From the NCBI GenBank assembly GCA_963662155.1, contig OY759265.1, forward strand, positions 45,207,406-45,271,405: a stretch of DNA of 64,000 nt. The letters are read 5' to 3'. The DNA is from Lamellibrachia columna (Eukaryota; Annelida; Polychaeta; Sabellida; Siboglinidae). Shown here one piece after another: positions 11,063 through 22,871 of the stretch. The notes beneath the pieces were generated by a model. It ran no database searches. It saw only the letters and a program-made list of their open reading frames with translations, and was not told the DNA's origin. The number at the start of each line of letters is the position of its first letter. The first letter of the stretch is position 1. The translations under genes were made by a program, and so were the position numbers.

Positions 11063-14059
11063 ATGCAGTATCAAGCCATGTCCAGCTCACAGTCACATAT
11101 TCATGCCATCAGAACAGGAGAGAAAAGCTGGAAAGGTCAGTCAAAACAACCGTGCAAATACTGCGGCCACGTACACCCGCCTCGTAAATGCCCCGCATAC
11201 GGGAAGAAATGCAAAACATGCAATGGGATGAACCACTTTGCAAACGTATGCCAGGGTGGAGGATTCAGAAAGAGTTCCAAGCCTGTTCACACATTACGCA
11301 GTGAGGCAGTCATAGAAGGTACAGCAGACGAGGGACAGTTGTTTGTTGGGACATTGTTCATTGGTGACATTCAAGCAAATGAATGGCAGACAAAACTTTG
11401 GATTAATGCAACCTCTGTCACTTTCAAACTTGACACTGGAGCACAAGCAAATGTGTTGCCGGAGAATGTGTACAAACAAGCCTCTAGCAAGGACCAGGGC
11501 AGTCCTAACAAACAGCATTTGGAGATGCAAAGATAACACCAGTAGGCGAGACACAGCTACGAGTAACTTGCCCTGTGACAGGAAGAAGTCAGCTTATGAA
11601 GTTCTTCGTCACTGATACTGCGGACATTGCTATACTTGGGAAGGATGTATGCCAATCCACGAACCTCGTGCAGCTCGTCCGCATTGACGGTGTAGCATCT
11701 CACGACAGCAAGCCACTGACGAAGGAAGATCTACTCACTGAATACAGAGACATTTTCACTGGTACTGGCATGTTTGAGAAAGAGCACCACATGGAACTAG
11801 ACCCGAGTGTGCCTCCTGTCATCCAGACACCTCGCAAGGTGCCACACGCTAAACACACACAGCTGAAAAAGACATTAGGCAAGCGAGAACGTGATGGGAT
11901 AATCGCCAGCGTAGACGAGCCAACTGAATGGATCGTTGTGAATATGCCTAGATCCAAGGCCATTGAACAAAGCCATCAACCGCGAGAGGTATGAGATACC
12001 TACACCAGCCGATGTGCAGAGTCAGCTAAGTGACAAGCAGATCTCCACTGTGATTGATATGAAAGATGGGTACTGGCATGTGAAGCTGACTGAAGAGTCA
12101 TCACACCTGTATACTTTCCACACTCCATGGGGAGGAAGAGATTCAAGCGTATACCGTTTAGAATCAGCTCAGCCAGCGAAGTAATGCAAAAGCGAAACGA
12201 AGAAACCTTTGCTGACATTCCTGGGGTCCGAATCATCGCAGATGACATGATCATCTCGGCCAAAGATGAAACCGAACATGACGTGATTGTTCGCAAGGTC
12301 ATGCAAAGGGCTCGTGAAAGGAATGTTAAGTTCAGACCAAAGTACAGTTTAAGGTGCCAAATGTGACATACATGGGTCACATAGTTGCAGCTGACGGCTT
12401 GAAGCCTGACCCTGCCAAGGTGGAGGCTATTGTCATGATGCCCAAGCCGGAGAACAAGTCTGACTTGCAACGACTGCTTGGCATGGTCCGGTACTTAGCG
12501 CAGTACATTCCAAACGAATCAGCCATCGTTCAATGTTGAAACAGGATATTGAGTGGGATTGGCAGCATGAACATGGCCAGGCTCTCGAAAAGATCCAGAC
12601 TGCAATGACAAGTTCACCCCACGATTGCATCGAATGATGCTGCAGTTGCAGAGATACACCCTGGAAGTAAAGTATATGTATGTTGCAGACACTTAATCAA
12701 GAGCGTTTATAAAGGGTGAGTCAAAGTCCGGAGCGGAGGAAGATATGGTACACAGTCTTGTCAATAACTTGCCGGTCAGCACAAATAAAATGAGCGAATT
12801 AAAGGAAGCGACCAGAACAGACGAAACACTGCAACAGTTGAAATTCACCATCAGAAGAGGATGGCCAAGGAAATGGGATCACTTCCGCAAGAGCTGCAGC
12901 ACTACTGGAATGTGAGAGACGAACTGCGTGAGGCAGAAGGACTACTATTCCTGAGCGACTGAGTAGTAGTTCCAAAGAAACTGAGGCCAGACATGTTACA
13001 GTTTATACATGAAAGTCATCAAGGTGCAGACAAGTGCCTGACGCGTGCACGAACGGTTCTGTACTGGCCAGGCATGTCACAGAACATTGAAACGATTGTG
13101 GGGAGATGCCACACCTGCCTCAAATTCAGAGCCAGCAACCCGAAGGAACCACTAATTCCACATGATGTTCCAGAAATACCTTGGCAGAAGGTCGCAGCTG
13201 ACATAATGACATTCAAGAGTCGCGACTACATAGTTGCAGTTGACTTTTATTCAAAGTGTCCTGAAACTGCACTGCTGGAAAACAAGACTGCAGCAAACGT
13301 CATCATCCGTCTCAAGTCTATCTTCGCCAGACACGGAATTCCAGAAGAGATGATGAGTGACAACATGCCATTCGCAAGCCAAGAATTCACCAACTTTGGC
13401 AGAGACTGGGCATAAAGCTAACTACGTCAAGCCTCGACTTTCCACAGTCAAACGGACAGAGTAAACGTGCGGTGCAAACACTGAAACGCATCTTGAAAAA
13501 GCCGGTCTGCGAAGGACGAGACCCGTATGTAGCACTGCTGGAGTACCGCAACACGCCAGTAGCAGGTGCATTATTCTCGCCAGCGCAGATGCTAATGAGT
13601 CGCATGATCCGTGCCAAGCTGCCAGCAATGTCAATGCTCAATGCCAACTGCAGCAGCGTCAAGACAAGTACAAGCAATACTATGACAGAGGATCGAAGCG
13701 GCTGACGGAACTGCAGCCGGGCAGTGTGGTGCGTGTGCGACACGAAAACGTTTGGGAACCTGAAGTTGTTGCGGAAAGAAGGACATCCACGGACCTATAT
13801 TGTCACTTGCGAAGGCCGGGAATATGGCAGAAACCGCAGACACCTCATGAACACTGCTGAGAAACAACCTGAAACAACCGCTCCTGTCGACGTATCGTCG
13901 AATGCACCCCAGCAATTGACTCACGAGGATGCACGTCGACAACAGACGCCATCCAGAGTGTCCCCAACTCAAACAAAAACAACACCGACACCTCAGAAGA
14001 CGTCTAGAGGGAGAGTTATTAGGAGGCCGGTGAAGTTTGCCGAGTATGTTTGTGACTAG
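11063..14059 (+). pseudogene. Ty3/gypsy gag-pol remnant
   Basis: A nucleocapsid CCHC-type pair (CKYCGHVHPPRKC, then CKTCNGMNHFANVC) occupies 11150-11264. The protease motif LDTGA follows at about 11430. The reverse transcriptase runs over 11720-12530 in three frames and keeps IIADDMII at about 12232. The RNase H core is absent: the sequence jumps near 12616 from the palm/connection to the tail just before the integrase. The integrase has an H2C2 zinc motif (13007-13125) and part of the D,D(35)E core up to a stop at 13413. Chromodomain-free C-terminal sequence ends at 14059. Frame changes lie near 11535, 11960, 12130, 12360, 13415 and 13700, and a stop at 12959. It cannot encode a working polyprotein. 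Confidence 0.9.
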
Positions 14060-14343
14060 ATGCAAGGGCTGGTGGTAAAGACCAGACCACGACAGGCTGA
14101 CAAGTGCTTAGACATGTACTAGCAACCTCTGCCTAAAACTGTGAAATGACATTTATTATGGACATTTGTTGACATTCAGATAATTATATTAAATAATCCT
14201 AATATGTAGAATGCTACTTCGTTTGCGAGCCAATATTGTTTTATGTCATGTTCCATGTCATCGTGCGGACATGTCTGCCAACATCTCTCTTTGGTCAAGT
14301 TTTAACGGACTAATTGAAAAACATTTTATTTAAAGAAGGGAGA

Positions 14344-14463
14344 TGTCATATACTGAGTAAGCTGCTTTTAGCTGCTGCCCTCTACCGACCAGACTAGTGA
14401 CCAGCCTGGTAAATATTGTATTTTCAGCCAATGAAAATTAAGCAATAAATAGTGACTGACTTG
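14344..14463 (+). repeat. 3' LTR of the gypsy element
   Basis: Begins with TG directly after the polypurine tract and contains an AATAAA signal near 14443. The right edge is estimated from where homology to the duplicated lengsin intron resumes (taggccagttgtggcggtga, about 14467). No 5' partner is present in the window. Confidence 0.65.
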
Positions 14464-15430
14464 AATGTAGGCCAGTTGTGGCGGTGACTTTTCGCTAATA
14501 AACATAGCGTGCGCCTGGTGAGGTTATTCTAGCGAGATAATATTGCCTTGGCACTATCCATGCGTAAACAATTAACAGTTTAATTATAAGAAACCCCAAC
14601 AAGCTCGGTACCAGTTAATTAATTAACGTCGTTGTACATTCCCTTTATTGTAAGACATTTAATTATCCGACGTACTTGGACATAATTATTGGGGCACAAA
14701 TATCGTCAATTGCCCAATTTTTCAAGCCTTTCTTCAGCACTACGCATCCGACAAGACTGTGTGCATGTGCGTGTGCGTGTGCGTGTGCGAGTGCGTGTGT
14801 GCGTGTGTACACATTTCACTGGCTTCTAATGTAATGAGTAACTATGGCCCTATCGGCTTAGCATTAATTGTGGACCCTTTAACAAGCCGGTTGTCGTAAA
14901 GGCATTCCAGAACGCAATACGTGGGGTGCATTCTTGGGCTATTCTCGAGATAGCAATTAAATTAGGATGCCCTGTCTAATCGGTGACTGTAAGTAGCTTT
15001 TCTGCAGCTAGTTGTTTTCTACAGCCTGCCTTTCCACAAGTCGTATTTTTGCATATTGTAGTTATCATTGTTTGACACCGACTGCTACACGCTGAGTATA
15101 CTCATAAATACAACTTTGGTAACAATATACGTAGTTAAATTAATAAAATACCGTGGTGCGCTAATATAAGGTCTATGAATGTGGTCTTGGGTTGTTTCTG
15201 GTATACATCACGTGTCTGTGACGGTGGTTAATTCTTAATAAGAATTTCATGGTCTTGGCGATGGCTTGTACTTGGTATGTACCCTGGGTAAACTGGTCAT
15301 TGTGAGAGTTCGGAACACTCTACGGCATTCTGGTCTTTAAACACATTCGTCAACGCTTATGCGGTTTTCTAGTGTGAATTTAATTTACTTCAACAACCTG
15401 CCTCGTCAACATGACTGCTTCGTGTTACAG
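14464..15430 (+). other. Lengsin intron segment (duplicated)
   Basis: Intronic DNA just upstream of gene A exon 2. It matches 27020-27088 and then 32424-33366, the same place ahead of pseudogene B, where the BEL element interrupts it. It includes a GTGTGC-type microsatellite (14760-14808), and its acceptor cgtgttacag ends at 15430. This makes the tandem duplication visible outside the coding sequence. Confidence 0.75.
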
Positions 15431-16614
15431 GTGCTGTGGCTCTAGGGCTCGGGCCAGGGTGTGAAACTTTGGAATTCCCCGAAGTTGCAGCGATGTCGTT
15501 CGGTAACATGAAGTTGATCCCGTGTCCGGATACGCTACACGCCCTGCCGTGGGTGACGCAGCAGAAATTTCGCGTTGGTGAGATCTTGTGCGAGACTCGC
15601 TGGACGGCGGACAATCCTCAGGAAGTATGTCCTCGCTACATTGCTCGGAAACAGCTTAAACGCATGCGTGACCATGGCTACACCCTCACTTCCGGCTGGG
15701 AGTTTGAGTTTATGCTGATGGACGGCGTGGACAAAGAGCCACTTTTCAAAGGTCACTATCCTATTAGTCATTTCAAACTCGCAGCTTACGAAACTTTCCT
15801 ATATAGACTCGATTCGCTCCTGGTCGGTAGTGGAGTGGATGTTGAGTCGTACATGACTGAATTAGGGGATGGTCAGTTCGAGTTAGCCACCAACATAGCC
15901 GAAGGCATCCGAGCTGCGGACATGGCTTTCAACGTGAAAGAAGCGGTCAAGGAAATATGTGCACAGAATAACCAAACGGCGACATTCATGACGAAACCGT
16001 TGCCTGATGAAAGTGGTAACGGACTGCATCACAACCACTCCGTCTTCAACTTGGCCGGCCACAACGCGTTCTACAACCCAGAAGCCGACGACAATTTGTC
16101 TGACGTCGCCCGCTACTGGATGGCAGGCCTGATTGCCCACGCCGGCGCCCTCACGGCTATCTGTTCGCCGACAGTCAACTGCTACCGACGTCTGCACCAG
16201 CCGTGGGCGCCAGATTGCGCTGACTGGGGAATCGACGACCGCAAGACCTCTTTTCGGATGAAGACCAAAAACGAGAAGCGAACGTACATCGAAAACCGTC
16301 TTCCGGGAGGGAGCGCTAATCCGTATCTTGTAGTGGCTGCGACGGTGGCAGCTGGTATGGATGGTGTCACGAGAAAACTGAAATGCCCCGGTCAGAAAGC
16401 TAGCAACGCGAAGGCCGCCCGCCTGCCAGACAGCCTGGCGCAAGCCTTGCAAGAGTTGCAAGACGACCGTGTCATGGTCGAAACCCTCGGGGAGCAGTTT
16501 GTAAGCTGGTTCGTCAAAGTGAAGACAGAAGTAGAGTTGGAGAAACTTAAAGACGTCGACCTCACGAAGAAGGACGTTGAAAAGGAAAGGCAATTCTATC
16601 TTGAGTTGCTGTGA
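15431..16614 (+). CDS. Lengsin-like gene A, exon 2 (GS catalytic domain)
   Basis: Second and last coding exon, joined to 2692-2863 in phase 1 for a 451-residue protein, close to class I GS length and shorter than vertebrate lengsin. GS landmarks, numbered on the joined protein, are: the FPEVAAMSFGNMKLIPCPDT stretch; metal-ligand strand E148-F-E150; E201-x6-E208 (ELGDGQFE); H257 in NGLHHNHS; the DDRKTSFR arginines; and IE345NR347LPGGSANPYL. All the glutamates expected to bind metal are present, so catalysis or ligand binding is possible. Family members range from GS-like enzymes to non-enzymatic lens lengsin, so the substrate is open. The exon ends in TGA and no extra exon is needed. Its 3' half is almost identical to gene D even at silent sites. 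Confidence 0.9.
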
Positions 16615-17961
16615 CGGAGAACGCATTGTCAAGCTCTTGTGCAAGTGACGTCAAGTTATGAATCAACGTATAAGCCCATACTTGTTAAAACCGTTGTTGT
16701 GACTAGATCACTTACTTTACAGTGGAAACGTAAATCATATTTATAAAATAGTTAACTATACACGTAGTCAGTCGAAGATGAACAACACAGCTTGTATAAT
16801 TAATAACGGCTAGATACGTATTTCTCATGTTACATTTATCCATGGGATTCTCAGAGTAGTTTGCATGACATTTACTGTCCTTCAGCCTTGCATTCAGTTA
16901 TATCTACGTACTTGCTTGATTATACTTGCTAAAACCGTTGTTGTGATTAGATCGCTTTGTTGCATGAACAAGTCTCGTCAGTGGCGTTAACGAATAATAC
17001 GTCACTGGTATTAGGAAACTACGTATTCTTGTCAAAACCTTTGTCGTGAATAGATCGCTTTGTTGCTTTGCAGTGTAAACGTACATCATTTTATGAAATT
17101 GCAAACCATGCAACTATCCCGACGAATATAAACAACATAGTTTTTTTATAATTAATAATTGCTAGACATGTATTTGTAATGGGATGGATCAGACATATGA
17201 TTATGTATTTTTTTTACAATTAAGAATATCACGCCAGCAGCTTGCTAGGAAACCCTTGTTGAACAAACAACATATTAATTTTATGGGCTGCGCCATACCA
17301 TGTAATATTCGCTCACCTAATCATAATATATTTGCCAATAGGATATGGCCATGCTATTTGCGCTCAAACACAACTAATATAACATATTTTGACCTTTGTC
17401 AACTAAACTAGCTCTTTTTCTGACAAAATAACACGTTTGTTTGAGACATTGCGTTGGTCCTATGATTGCCGGCCACCCTTAATACGTCACTGGTAGTCTA
17501 GGTTACCCAGATTTTTTACAGAACTGCGCATCAGCTTATCGGTCGCGCTAGTTAACATGTCAGCTCTCGGTAATTCGGAGAAATGACCTGAATCTCCCAT
17601 TTCTAGAACACATTCTGAGTAAACCACTGGCGTGATATTCTTGATCTTAGTTGCAAGTTGTTAGTTTTAAGTCAATAGCCCCAAAACATTGAGTTGTGTT
17701 TCGCTTTAAAGAACTGATTATATTGGATGTGCTCATTTTCACATGCTCGCCGTAACAGTAATAGCTACGCCACCCGCTGGCGTTATTACGAAATAAATTG
17801 TACGTTGCTGGGTCACAACGAAGTTTGTATCATTCCAGTCGCTTCATATTCCGGATACTTTAGATACAGTGTTAAACACCAAGCATAACTTATTGAAGTA
17901 TTTTGATTGACGTTGGCAACCCCAATGTTGTAGGAACACGTTATATATCTTTGGCGGTTCA
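16615..17961 (+). other. 3' flank of gene A, itself duplicated
   Basis: No gene. 16640-16890 matches the gene D 3' flank (46580-46870). 16920-17180 is a second, more diverged copy of the same flank. 17205-17815 matches 43010-43680 downstream of pseudogene C. This nested homology shows that gene A was followed by an older copy whose coding part is gone apart from the fragment at 17962. Confidence 0.7.
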
Positions 17962-18036
17962 CAACATGAAGTTGATCCCTTCCCGCAGGAGAAATTTCGC
18001 ATTGGTGAGATCTTGTGCGAGACTCGCTGGACGGCG
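17962..18036 (+). pseudogene. Lengsin-like pseudogene fragment A2
   Basis: 75 bp matching exon 2 from AACATGAAGTTGATCCC to GACTCGCTGGACGGCG, with about 37 bp missing in the middle, where the intact genes have the LIPCPDTLHALPW region. It is followed by unrelated repeat DNA. The intron-like sequence before it (17815-17960) matches that near 46870-47030. It is a dead remnant of an extra tandem copy. Confidence 0.85.
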
Positions 18037-18057
18037 TAAGTAGTATACAGGTCAATT

Positions 18058-18480
18058 ATGCGATACGGAATGCAAATGCTGCTGCCATTACCGTTTTCTG
18101 CTGCAACCTGCCAGACGGCTGCAGCTTACGTGATCCTATGTGAAAGTATAGGGAAATACCTCTATTATCGTCATTCAGGTCGCCCCCCCCCCTCCCCCGC
18201 CACGGTGGTGACAACAGTTTCCGGAAAATGCGCCAGTCTCCATAACCCATTTGCAAATGCTGCTGTCATTTATGATTTCTGTCGCCACGTCTGGTCACGT
18301 GACATTACCACTTTTGGTTACGTGACGTCATTGTTGAGCGCCTCCTGGTGACCAACTTTTATACATGCGCAACCACCCACTTTCCAAAGGTAGATATTCC
18401 CAGGAAACGTATGCGATCTATTTTAGTGTGGCGATAAAGCGCCGACATGTCGTAACACGAATCTGCTACCCTTAGAACGA
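18058..18480. repeat. Dispersed 0.42-kb repeat, copy 1
   Basis: Matches 20106-20493 at roughly four bases in five: gcgatacggaatgcaaatgc start, a poly-C run at 18183-18192, cggaaaatgcgccagtctcc, cacgtgacattaccact, and an end in aagcgccgacat. Copy 1 continues into gtcgtaacacgaatctgcta and beyond, which serves as an empty site for the CR1 at 22780. Confidence 0.85.
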
Positions 18481-18689
18481 ATGGAAATTTCCAGAATCTT
18501 CTAGAAGCCAGCACGTGCATCCGGTTGCGCAAGGATGCGACACTGTATCAATGTGAGCAGTTGTTCAAATAATAACATCAACAAGTGTTTTAGTGTTCGA
18601 GTTTGGTTGGTATAGATTCGTTTCAAAAACTATGTTACGTGCCTTGGTAAGAACCGGGTTTAGCTGTGTATGTGTCGTATTTAATTATA

Positions 18690-19565
18690 CAGAAATGCTT
18701 CCATGCTATGTAAGTACCGCTTTTATATGTATTTTGTTGCATTTAACCGTAATTTTTTTTAGCTTTTCACCTTCTTTAAGTTTAGGCTTTAGTAATTTTG
18801 TCGCATTTAGCTTGGCATTTAACCATGCAGAAACGCTTCCACGCTAAATAATTACCGCTTTTATACGTATTTTATTGTAGTTAGCCGGGTATAAAATCAG
18901 GCAGAAACTCGACTATAACAAATGTGAACCGCTTTTTCCTATGTTAAAGGCTTTCTGAAGCGGCGACATGTAGGGCTTAGTATTTTGTAAAACAACTCCT
19001 CTATTGACCAAAAATACACTGAATGTGAAATGCGCCGCTTGCTGTCACTTCCAGTTGCGCATGCGCAACGTGGCCAACCAAAATACATTGACTTTCAAGC
19101 AGTACCCCTAGCGACGCTGTATGTAAGTTGTTATGCCTCTAAGTTTAACATATACGGTCTATTTCACTGAAATCATGGCGCTGTTTTATAAATTCAATTT
19201 TATAAATTCAACTTGATGTGTGTTCCGTATAAAGCCATGCTGAAACGCTCCCACACTATGTATATACAGCTTTTATATGTATTTTGTCGCATTTAACTCT
19301 GCCGAAACGCTTCTACGCTATGTATGTACCGTTTTATATGTCTTTTATCGCACTTACCTATATATGTAATTCCTTTCGGTAAGTGTGCACCAGTTTTGAA
19401 CCACTTTTGGTTGCGCATGCGTAAACACCCGCTTCCCGAAACGGCGACATGTATGGCATAATAGTGTGTGAAAAATTTGCAGCGCCTCTATTTACAAAAA
19501 ATACACTGAATGTGGAATGCGCCGCCTGCTGCCACTTCTAGTTACGCATGCGCAACGTGGCTATC
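18690..19565. repeat. Degenerate interspersed/tandem repeats
   Basis: Two repeat types alternate. A roughly 70-bp unit with aaacgcttccacgctatgta and cttttatatgtattttgt occurs near 18690, 18825, 19230 and 19295. A roughly 120-bp unit with cggcgacatgta, aaaatacactgaatgtg and gttgcgcatgcgcaacgtgg occurs at 18960-19075 and 19440-19562. I see no coding potential. Confidence 0.75.
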
Positions 19566-19799
19566 GTATGATTTCCGATTCGGAAGAAGCTTCTAGAACA
19601 AATGGAAAATTCCAGAACGAATTAGCAATTCCAGAACGTTTTAGAATGCCCTTGACTCATTGATTGAACTTGTGCTTTTTTGATGAACAGATACATGTTG
19701 TACAATTTCCCGCCATTATACATGTCAAATTCACAAAATTATGCTATTTTAAACACTGTTGAAACAATGTATCAATATAGACGCAGCCGGTGTTCTTCT

Positions 19800-20104
19800 T
19801 TAATTAGTTGGTTTATGGGGCGTGACGTATCGAGTCGCATTGTGATTGGTTGTTTCATAGTATCACGTGTCTAAACAGAGTATTTATTGGAAAAAAACTG
19901 CTATTTCTTACCATTCGATGACTCGTCATTCTAGCGACAACAATGCGTAATGTTACACGTGCAACAGGAGCTGAGCCTGCACCAATAGTTTGGAAGGGCC
20001 GCTGGCACCTAAGAAAAGCAAGGCGACTCGGCCGTGTGCGACATGCGGAACCTGTGGCACCACCTTCTCAACGAAAGACAATTTACAGCGACTTGGCGCC
20101 ACTG
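19800..20104 (+). other. Promoter-like block with a possible C2H2-like exon
   Basis: 19815-19940 holds a CRE-like tgacgtat, an inverted CCAAT (gattggttg) and tcacgtg. An ATG at 19943 follows. In the next frame, 20020-20100 reads CATCGTCGTTFSTKDNLQR, which has the look of the first half of a C2H2 zinc finger, and it ends at ACTG|GTATGT (20104). The ATG frame and the finger frame differ, so either a frameshift or another start is needed. It may be the 5' end of a host gene copied with the 0.42-kb repeat. Weakly supported. Confidence 0.3.
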
Positions 20105-20105
20105 G

Positions 20106-20493
20106 TATGTCAATTACGCGGTACGGAATACGAATGCTGCTGCCATTTCCGTTTTCTGCTGCCACCTGTAAGCTGGCTCCAGCTTACGCATACGTGATCG
20201 TCTGTGAAAGTATAGGGAAATACCTCTATTATCGTTTGCTCACGTCGCCGCCCCCCCCCCCCACGAAGGAGACAGCAGTTTCCGGAAAATGCGCCAGTCT
20301 CCATAATCCTTTTGTAAATGCTCCTGCCATTTATGGTTTCTGCCGCCACTTCCGGTCACGTGACATTACCACTTACTGTTGAGCGCTCCTGGTGACCACA
20401 TTTCATACATGCGCAACCATCCACTTTCCAAAGTGACATATTTTCAGGAAATGTATGCGATCTATTTTGGTGTAGCGAAAAAGCGCCGACATT
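20106..20493. repeat. Dispersed 0.42-kb repeat, copy 2
   Basis: Partner of 18058-18480, ending in aagcgccgacat at 20493, where the CR1 3' end begins. A poly-C run lies at 20252-20263. Confidence 0.85.
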
Positions 20494-21863
20494 TAACAAG
20501 ATTGCCATCCCAAACAACAAGTTCCATATGGCAAGTGGACAAGGAAGCCATTTGCTTATCGAGAGTCCAACAATTGTCTCATCTATGTGTAGCCCGCCCT
20601 TATCAAATATCTGTCAATTCTATTTTTAAACATATTCACACTACTAGCATTAAGACAGTCATTTGGCAGTTTGTTCCATTCATTTATCACCCTCTGACTA
20701 CTTTCTCGTGTCCAACCTACACTGCTTCTCTACTAGCATGTTAATTGCCACCCCGGCAATTTCGATATCTATGACCCCTCCTTCCTATTACTGGTAAAAT
20801 CCCTGACAGTATTTCCTGCTCAACCCGCGTCTGCTTTAGTATTCTGACCAAATTCCTGTATATCCTAACTATGGCAGTTGTACCCTCCCTCTCTACGTTA
20901 TTTGTCCCTACGTGTACAGTACACGCGGTATACTAAAACAGATCCACCCTTGCCCGAACCCACGATGTTTTCTACCCTCTCAGTTATCGCCTCTATTTCG
21001 GCCCCAGGCAAGCAAACTACCACATCTCCTAAACATTGTCATTGAGTCTTAAACAAGTCTTGTTTAAGACTCTATAGGTCTTCCTAACTATTGAGTCCCC
21101 CACAAATACCCTTGCTCTCTTTCTCACCCCCTCTATCACTGCCTCGGAATAGCTCTTCCTATGGATCCCCTCCATCACATTCTGTCCTGCAGCCTTGTCA
21201 CTTGGTGGCAGACTGTTATCAGGCTCTCTCTCTCTCACTCATCAACCCGTCACCTTTCCCTCCCGTCGCCTGGCTAACTTGCGCTCCCGTCGCCTTCCCT
21301 CCTAACATCTTCCCTCCCGTCTCCCTCACTCCCATCGCCTTAACCATCGTCTCTTCCCCCACCTCGACTCCTTCGCTACTGTCTCCTCCACTCCCCTTTC
21401 GTTCGATCCATTTGTCTTCCCTCCCATTTCTTTCCTTCTCGTCTCCTTTCGTCATGTCTCTTTACGTGCTGTCTCCATACGTCCCGTCTCATTACGTCCT
21501 GTGTCTCTACGACCTGTCACCCACCTTACCTCGGCTCAGCCTCCTCTCAGGCTGAGGTGAGCTCTCCCTAGCATCTCTCTCGTCGTCTTCCCCCTCTTTA
21601 TCATCTACTGTCCCTCCACCAGAACCAGTGGCACAACCCGCCTGCTCCCTTCCCACCACTGCCACAACGAGCAGCCTCAGCTGCTCTAACTCCATCTCAA
21701 GTTCCTTCATCCTCCTACATCCCCTACACTAAAAACTAAAACTATCCGCCTGAACCCCAGCCCAGGACTTCTCACACCCGGACTTGACGAAGTCCACCCA
21801 GTTGCTACAACTACTGCATATTAAATGCCTGGTGGCCTTTACCTGCCGTTTGCACCTCGCCAT
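20494..21863 (-). mobile_element. Internally deleted CR1-type LINE
   Basis: Minus-strand orientation. 20494-20735 is the 3' end of the reverse transcriptase gene, matching 22780-22985. It then jumps directly to ORF1 sequence at 20736, matching 25945 onward, so all of the endonuclease and most of the RT are missing. ORF1 here extends further 5' than in the neighbouring copy: the ATG at 21863 opens a PHD-like Cys pattern (CSSCSNWVDF, then KSGCEKSW and CRGC). A Gly/Thr/Lys-rich repeat region and an SGNH-esterase start (VFVGDSIVR at about 21120) follow. Stops are present, so it is non-functional. Confidence 0.8.
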
Positions 21864-22626
<763 letters not shown>

Positions 22627-22871
22627 CAATAGTAATACTTATTCAATTCGATATTCCACTTTTTTTTGTAAATTCTCTACACCAATTTCAAGTCGCTGAT
22701 GCAACAAGATTCCCGGAGTCAAAATTCACTATGCTATCTCAATTTGTATGTCGTAACACGAATCTCCTACCATTAGAACAAGATTTAACAAGATTTGCCA
22801 TCCAAGCCAAAGGCCCAGATGGCAAGTGGACAAGGAAGCCATTGGCTTATCGAGAGTCCAACAATGTTCAT

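Larger units (their letters stand above)
11051..14463 (+). mobile_element. Decayed Ty3/gypsy retrotransposon, 5'-truncated
   Basis: Retains, in order, the gag zinc knuckle, protease, reverse transcriptase, integrase, the polypurine tract aagaagggaga (14334-14343) and a 3' LTR starting tgtcatatactg at 14344. The 5' LTR, primer site and most of gag are missing: the left edge falls just before the nucleocapsid. The coding region is broken by frameshifts and stops, and the RNase H core is deleted. It lies in sense orientation inside the gene A intron. Confidence 0.9.

Noticed and set aside
15883..16644. 253-codon open frame antisense to lengsin exon 2 (and its twin at 45820-46584)
   Set aside because: It mirrors the conserved sense coding region, has no domain of its own, and exists in both paralogues only because the sense sequence is conserved.
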